Shown in pieces: positions 58,030 to 64,000 of a stretch of 64,000 nt of DNA. Source of the stretch: Limonium bicolor (lineage: Eukaryota; Streptophyta; Magnoliopsida; Caryophyllales; Plumbaginaceae); the NCBI GenBank assembly GCA_023374045.1, contig CM041782.1:183848925-183912924 (forward strand). The letters run 5' to 3'. A program made the translations under genes and the position numbers. The notes below the pieces were generated by a model, which ran no database searches, was not told the DNA's origin, and worked only from the letters and a program-made list of their open reading frames with translations. How positions within the stretch are numbered: the stretch's first letter is position 1; every line of letters starts with the position of its first letter.

Positions 58030-58503
58030 GGCACGGTTATTTAGTTTAGTCTTTATTTTATTTTATTCTATTTTTCTTTTATTTATTTTGTTTTGTTCTG
58101 TTTGTCTAATTTATTTATTTTTAATTATTCTGTTTTACTCGATTTTGGTTATTTATTCTTTCAGTTTTTCTGTTTTCAATTTTCTTATAATTCTGTTTAA
58201 CGTCAGATTTATTTAGTTTAGTTATTAGGATAGCTTTATTATTTTAGTTATTTTATCTTTGTTCTGTTTTGATTTCTGTCTAGTTTTGTTTTAGGTATTC
58301 TTTTATCTTTTAGATTTTACTTTCTGATTTTATTCCTTTATTTGAATATTCTGTGCTTAGTAGTTAGGAAATTTTATCTGCATATTTTTGTGGGTTAAAT
58401 TCTTTTTATCTTTTTCTGATTTTCTGTTATTTTATTCTAATTCTAATTGCTGCTTCCCTTTTAATTTGCGCTATTATAGTTTCAGTTTACTAACTCTCGG
58501 TTT
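58030..58503 (+). other. Untranslated leader
   Basis: T-rich, non-coding, with repeated TTTATTTTATTCTATTT-like tracts. The gag ATG at 58504 follows AACTCTCGGTTT. Confidence 0.7.
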
Positions 58504-59370
58504 ATGGTCAAAACCCGTTCTGTAGGAGAACCAGAGTTCGAGCTCAATCTTGAGATCGAGAGATTCGCAAGACAGCTTCGAAGAGACTTGATTCTGGATC
58601 CACCAGTTGAGGAGAAGGTGCCCGAGCCACCTGTTATTGAAGAGGGTCCAGAAGTCCAGCCACCGGTGAATATGGCAAACAACGAGAGGCAGATGAGGGA
58701 CTACACCCGCCCAAGTGTTGAAGGGTTGGTGTCGCCAATTGTGATTCCAGCATTGCCAGCAGGAGTGCAGTGGCAGTTCAAGACTCACTATGTGACCATG
58801 GTGATGAACGCGCCTCAGTTCAGCGGGACGGTTACTGAAGATCCGAATGTCCATCTCACTACATTCCTGAGATTGGTAGGAGCGTGTTCGACACCAGCTT
58901 CGCAGGAGGTGGCCCGGCTCACTCTGTTTCCATTCTCTCTGAGGGATAGAGCCGCTGAGTGGTTGAACTCGCTGACGCCTGACAGTATCACCAGTTGGAC
59001 CGAGCTGGCTAATGCATTCTTGGCAAAGTACTTCCCACCATCTCGGATGTTGACCATGAGAGGAGAGATTACAAACTTCAAACAGTTTGCTGGTGAGTCC
59101 TTGTCTGAAGCTTGGGAGCGTTTTAAGGGAAGTGAGGAAGGTACCACATCACGGTCTAGGTGAAGAGGTTATACTGCAGTCCTTTTACAAGGATTTGGAT
59201 CCGTCTAGCCGGTTGTTGGTTGATACTTGTGCTGGAGGAAGCTTGATGGAGCTGCCTATTACACGAATTAAGGAGTTGTTAGATACTATCACCACAGCGC
59301 GAATCAGTGGGGAGGTACAAGAGCAGGAGAAGCTGCACCGAAGAAACCAGCTGGGGTTTATGAAGTAGAT
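58504..59370 (+). pseudogene. Athila-type gag, one frameshift
   Basis: The frame 58504-59163 starts MVKTRSVGEPEFELN and contains the Athila capsid pattern: NNERQMRDYTRPSVEG, then EDPNVHLTTFLRLVGACSTP, LTLFPFSLRDRAAEWLNSLT, SITSWTELANAFLAKYFPPS and ESLSEAWERFKG. A frameshift near 59130 moves the rest (VPHHGLGEEVILQSFYKDLD, then AGGSLMELPITRIKELLDT) into the frame 59087-59368. The protein would form the particle. Apart from this break and one at ~59365 it is well preserved, which suggests recent activity of the family or of its source. Confidence 0.88.
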
Positions 59371-60640
59371 TCAAACACTTTCTTGGCTGCCAAGATAGAG
59401 GCAATGTCGAAGCAGTTTGAGCGTATGTGTGCAGTTATGAATCCTCAGTCCAGTGCAGCAGCTCCTGAGGTTTATCCACCGTGCGAGTACTGTGGTAGAG
59501 CTTCTAACATGTGCCAGTGTTCTCCACACAGAAGAGGCAGCGAACTATGTTGGTAACAGGCGGGTAATTACTTGGGAATCAAGGAAATCGGGTTATCAAG
59601 CTCAGCAGCAAAACCGTTATCAATGGTGGTAACAACAATTATAATCAGAGGCCCCAGCAGCAGTACAATCCTTCCTATCAGAAGCAGCCACTGCAGAGTC
59701 AGCAAGCACAGACTTCAGGTGCTGGAGCGTCTTCTAGTATGGATGAAGTTCTGGCCAGGATGGATGATTTCGTGGTAGCGTGAAGAAGTTCAATGAGCTG
59801 GAAGTTTTCAATCGGAGCAAAGAACTTTCAACGCTGATCAAAGGACATTCAATAGAAACATCGAGACTCAGCTGTCTCAGATATCTCAGCAGCTAGCTCA
59901 CCGTCCTTCGGGTTCCTTGCCTAGTCAGTCAGAGCAGAATCCGAGAGAGCATGCCAAAGCTGTTTTTGTTGTGGAAGACGATGCTCCACTTGTTGCTGTC
60001 ATTCAGCCTGTTCGAGAAGAGGTTGAGGACTCTAGTAAGCTTTTAAAACACCCAAGGAGAAGGAGTCTCCTGAAACTCGACCTTCTTACTCTTCTGTCTC
60101 TAATAGTAAATTTGAAGAACCCATTCCTTTTCCTGACAGGTTAAAGAAAAGGGACCTCGATGAACAGCTTGGAAAATTTCTTAACATTTTTAAGAAATCA
60201 ACTAAGGATATGCCTTTTTCTGAAGTGCTTAAGTTTATGCCAAATTATGCTAAGCTAGTAGATGATATCTTGGCTAAAAAATCTTCTTTGCAGGAAAAGG
60301 AAACGGTGAAGAAGGTAACTACTAGGAACGGTAAAGGTACAACTAATGAGCTTGAGGTGGTGAATATAGAGGAACCGGTGCTAGAGGATGAGCGTAATTG
60401 CAAAACCACCCAATCTCCTCCACCTACACCACCTGCAGTCGACGTTTCTCCAGTTCCCTTCCCCAAGCAGAACCAAGCGTTTCAAGGAGGATAGTGAGTT
60501 TGATAAGTTTCTTACTTTACTTCGTCAACTATCTGTTGATATTCCTTTTGTTGAATAGTTGCGAAGGTGCCTAACTATGCCAAGTATTTAAGGAAGCTTT
60601 TATCTAACAGGAAAAGTTAGTTGAGACAGGGACTATTCAG
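59371..60640 (+). pseudogene. Gag C terminus and linker to protease, frameshifted
   Basis: In shifting frames it reads NTFLAAKIEAMSKQFERMCA, a Cys-rich CEYCGRASNMCQCSP block (59482-59525), a Gln/Asn/Tyr-rich NQRPQQQYNPSYQKQ stretch and an Athila-like MPFSEVLKFMPNYAKLVDDI segment (60210-60300). These are the usual order before the protease. At least four frame changes. Confidence 0.7.
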
Positions 60641-60651
60641 CTTACAGGAAC

Positions 60652-61060
60652 TTGTTCAGCGATTATACAAAAGCGTCAACCAGGAAAGTGCAAAGATCCT
60701 GGAAGTTTCACAATTCCTTGCAGAGTAGGAGACATGATTTTGACCACTGTCTTGCTGATTTGGGAGCATCAATCAGTCTCATGCCATTACACTATTTTAT
60801 GAAAAGCTTGGGATTGGGGACTTACAGCCTACGAATGACGCTTCAGCTAGCAGATCGCTCAATGGTTTATCCTTGTGGAATCGCTAAGGATGTGATGGTT
60901 AAGGTGGAGCACCTGTACTTCCCTTGTGATTTTGTTGTACTCGACATGCGGCAGATCCAACAGTTCTCATCCTTGGAAGACCCTTCCTAGCAACAGCCGA
61001 TGCTCGAATCGAAGTTGCTCACGGTACGATCACTTTGAATGCAGAAGGGTGAGCAACTAC
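60652..61060 (+). pseudogene. Athila-type aspartic protease
   Basis: The frame 60652-60990 has the active-site block LADLGASISLMPLHYF (Asp codon at 60757; DLGA, as in Athila), then MTLQLADRSMVYPCGIAKDV and VKVEHLYFPCDFVVLDM. A frameshift near 60970 precedes ILGRPFLATADARIEVAHG, the second conserved block. The enzyme would process Gag. Reverse transcriptase should follow within ~100 codons but does not: coding similarity stops at ~61060. Confidence 0.87.
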
Positions 61061-62820
61061 TGTTTATGCTGGTAGATCTTCAAAACAAGTTTTGGAAGCA
61101 TCTCGAACTTCTTGTCGCGGGACCCTAAGACAGCCCAATCATCTGAAGCCTCTTGAGGAATGAGGCACGGTCTAGCAAAGACCGAAAAGACGGGCGGCTG
61201 CTGGGAGAACAACCCAGTTTTGTGAGTTTTCTTATTTTCGTTTTTGTTTACTTCTCGTACATTTTATTGTTTTTGATTTTTGGGCTAACGTGCGTATAGA
61301 CATGTTTTGTTAGTTTTACATGGTTTTAAGGTGAATTCAGGAGTTTGGAGGTACATCTGTCATCTATGTGAGTTTCTGGGAACTTTTAAGAATCGTCGGG
61401 TCGGAGCTGGGTTTGGAACCCGGAGAACAGCTGAGCGAGGATGGCGTGTTTTTGATGACGTCGGGTTTTTGAAGACGGTTTGAAACCCGGACCGCATATG
61501 CGGTTGCAGCTTCTGCCTAAATTTTCATATGTTCCGGGTTCGCATACAGGTTTGAAACCCGGACCCAGTCTTCAACGGAACAAGAGCGGGGCGCGCGACC
61601 TAAATCCCTCATTTGCTTCCTTCTTCCACCTCACGCCGCTCCAAACCCCGACCTCGCCTGTGTTGTTTTCGCCATTGCTCCAGATCCAAGGAAACTCTGT
61701 CGAATTTTCTGCAGAATTCAGCACCCCGCTGTTTAACATAAGTGTGAGGACGTTGACCTCACCATACTCCAGGGGCGTGATTTTCTAACTTCTTCTATTT
61801 TTCAAACGTTGTTTTTCTGCAAATATTTTGTTTTCCTTCCGTCTTACTCATTTTCATGAAGCAATGAGGGCATTGCTAAATTTAAGTGTGAGGAAGGGGA
61901 ATTGCACATGCTCATATTCATGCTTAGTTACATTCGAATGTGCTAATTTTGACCAATTTCCTTTTGAGACTATCATTCTATTTTCACAATGTTTTGTTGG
62001 CCCTCACAAAAATTTTTGGTTACATACATACCTGAGTCTTATTTACAGTGGTTGGATAAGTTGGTTTGGAACACCGCACAGTAGCACTAGTTCTTGTGAG
62101 ATCGAAGCTGGAAAGTTGTGGGAATTCTGGTTGCACTGCTTGTATGTACAGTTTTTAATTGTCTATTTCTTTCTTTTCTTAAAAAGTTAAGCCTATTAGT
62201 GCAACTATTTGATTTTGATTTCACTTGGGGACTTTGGGAATGATTATTGAATGAAAGGAAGGAAGGACAAAGGCAAGGTACTCCTCTAATCGAACTTTTA
62301 ACCCAGAAAACAGGCCTCGCCCATTTGGTAATTAAGTCCTCGGGGTGCCTCATCACCCATCTACCTAAGGTCATCTGATCTGGGATAGAAGACCCAACAC
62401 CGCTACATGAATGGAGAGAAAAGTCTGAGGGATATAAAAGAGAAAGTTAATGCTTGTTTAGAAAGTTGAAGAAATTTGCTAATTTCAAATGCAAAGTGCA
62501 AAATCTTTCTTGATTATGAGTACGTGGTGATGAAAGGTAATATGGAATAAGATATTACTTCTCACCCCTTGTCGTCCATGGATTGTGGAAAATTAATTGG
62601 AAAGTAGTCCCTGAGTGAAATTGGAGTCAGTGGTTTTACTATGTGCCTTAAGCTCTTGCAAAATACTTCTCAATTCACTGTTTATGAAAACCTGCAAGTG
62701 TGGATCATTGTTCTCTATGACTGCTTTTCATTATTAGATCTCCTTGTGCACAGTTCTGAACTGACGGCTCCCTTCTGTAAGACTTTAGTATGTTTCTATT
62801 TGCTTGAGGGCAAGCAAAGA
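61061..62820 (+). other. 3' non-coding region of the Athila-type element
   Basis: It begins with the CTGCTGGGAGAACAACCCAG block. At 61396-61562 lie three diverged units of the LTR hairpin motif (CGGGTTT...AAACCCG) plus the 12-bp palindrome CCGCATATGCGG (61492-61503). TAAGTGTGAGGA occurs at 61739 and 61883, ahead of the true polypurine tract. Frames at 61480-61788 and 61828-62190 show no family similarity; an env-like gene is not recognisable. Confidence 0.6.
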
Positions 62821-62821
62821 T

Positions 62822-62836
62822 TAAGTGTGAGGAAGT
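62822..62836 (+). other. Polypurine tract of the Athila-type element
   Basis: TAAGTGTGAGGAAGT directly precedes the 3' LTR start at 62837. Confidence 0.85.
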
Positions 62837-64000
62837 TGATAAGTCAGGAATTTGTCTAAGTTTACTAGACTAATTCATGCTTAATTTTCTACTTTATGAC
62901 ATTAACTTTCCTCTTTAATGCTTTAATTACTCTTCATTGTTATATTTGTCTCCAGTGATCGATTTCATATGTTTTCAGGATAAAATACTCAACAAAGTGC
63001 TTAAATGAAGATTTTAGAGGTTAGAGCAACATGGGAAGTCAAACCAGAGTCAAATACAGATTTTCATTCACCTTCTGCCTCTTTTCAGACTTGTTCCGGG
63101 TTTGCATATTGGTTTGCAACCCGGACCACAAGACGAGAAGCTACTGCCTTAAATTTCATATGTTCCGGGTTTGCATATGGGTTTGAAACCCGGAACAATA
63201 CAGACGGAGAAGCTACTGCCTTAAATTTCATATGTTCCGGGTTTGCATATGGGTTTGAAACCCGGAACAATACATACGGAGCGCGGAGTTTTGTTTCGTC
63301 GCGTAACGGAATTAATATCTCCCTTTTAATTTCTGTTGGCCGTCGTTTTAGATTATTAGAGATAAATTAGAAGATAAAATTCTGTTTGTTATAAAAGAAA
63401 AGGCCAGCCAACGTGAGTAGAGACATCTTGGAGCGCACAGAATAATCACAACACAGAGAGAATTAGTTTGAGAGCTTGGAGTCTGGTTTGGAGTTTGGAG
63501 CAGAGCACAGAAAGGGGTTCACCACGGAGACTTCACCAGAAGTCTCAGAACAGAGTTTCTTCTTGTTCTCTATTATTACTAAGCTTATTGTAAACATGTC
63601 AATGGCTGAGTAGTTCCCTTAGATTTCGGTTTGCTATGTATCCCTAAATTGACTATTCCTGTTCCTTTGTGATTTAATGCAATTTAATTGAGTAAAGTTA
63701 TTTTCCTTGCTTAATTTCTTTAATCGTTATAATTTGGCCAATTATAAGGATTAGTATTTTGTTAGCTTATATGTGACGACTGCGGCTTTCAATTGAATTC
63801 AGGAAAATAACCGGTTAGTTTAGAGACGGTAATTCCTCTAAATAGCTAATTGACTAATAAACTAGATTGTTCTTAAGGCGGTTAGTAAACAGTGGGTTCG
63901 TAACGAGAGTTAGAATTCGGTCTTTATTAACTAGTATTTGCTAAGCGGGAGACCGGAGGTAAATTATCTTAGTTCTAGGGTTTTACTCAGAATTATCTTT
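62837..64000 (+). repeat. 3' LTR of the Athila-type element, cut by window end
   Basis: Colinear with 56542 onward. It carries the hairpin units at 63094, 63163 and 63235-63267, with the same three-unit arrangement and the same diverged first unit. Confidence 0.92.

Larger units (their letters stand above)
56542..64000 (+). mobile_element. Athila-type element with gag and protease only
   Basis: 5' LTR 56542-58005, primer site 58012, gag and protease 58504-61060, non-coding 3' region, polypurine tract, then a 3' LTR from 62837 cut by the window end. After the protease the sequence passes directly to the 3' non-coding region (GGGAGAACAACCCAGTTTT near 61206, the Athila-type AGGCAACCCA block). 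No reverse transcriptase, RNase H or integrase is present. The likely target duplication is CATAA (56537-56541); the partner is outside the window. Confidence 0.85.

Overview
This window looks like intergenic heterochromatin from a large, repeat-rich flowering-plant genome. I see no intact host gene, rRNA gene or functional tRNA gene. Nearly everything that can be classified is a transposable element, and most of it is nested LTR retrotransposons. The primer-binding sites (initiator-tRNA-Met type TGGTATC(A/G)GAGC, and Athila-type TGGCGCCGTTGCCGGGGA), the chromodomain integrase and the CACTA transposase all point to an angiosperm. I cannot name the species. Long open frames are few, and the coding pieces present are frameshifted or truncated.

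Layout. 1-5094: two Tat/Ogre-type LTR elements meet tail to tail, with non-coding 3' regions full of local repeats, including a hierarchical ~95-bp array at 3671-4745. 5095-10711: a ~5.6-kb Tat/Ogre-type LTR on the plus strand. 10936-16271: a 5'-truncated CACTA (En/Spm) transposon with degenerate TNP2, Transposase_24 and C48 (Ulp1-like) peptidase regions, ending in CACCAGTG inside a minus-strand Ty3/gypsy gag-protease fragment (16272-17500). 17501-21392: an LTR-type promoter, an Athila-like LTR on the minus strand and unclassified AT-rich DNA. 21393-56541: one minus-strand Tekay-type chromovirus split by a 29-kb nest. Its 3' LTR, chromodomain and integrase C terminus lie at 21393-26135. The rest of its integrase and its RNase H lie at 55219-56541.

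Inside the nest, a minus-strand LTR (26136...55218) is interrupted by two large non-coding elements of one non-autonomous family (LARD-like): one at 27408-36303 (target duplication ATGTC, deletion at its 3' side) and one at 41409-55046 (complete, target duplication GTATG, LTRs of 4233 and 4238 bp). From 56542 to the window end, an Athila-type element with gag and protease but no reverse transcriptase or integrase sits in the chromovirus RNase H.

The most interesting pattern is shared by several families. The LTRs carry small arrays of stem-loops made from a family-specific motif: CCGGCA, GGTCGGT, GGTCCGACCC, GGACCGCCC, TTCCGGGTTT or GGAAGGTA. The paired arms stay complementary while their sequence differs between families, and one stem differs in both arms between the two LTRs of a single element. 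The two LARD-like elements also share internal hairpins, including a dimer-initiation-like palindrome about 0.85 kb downstream of the primer-binding site. These are candidate cis-acting RNA signals in elements that encode no protein.
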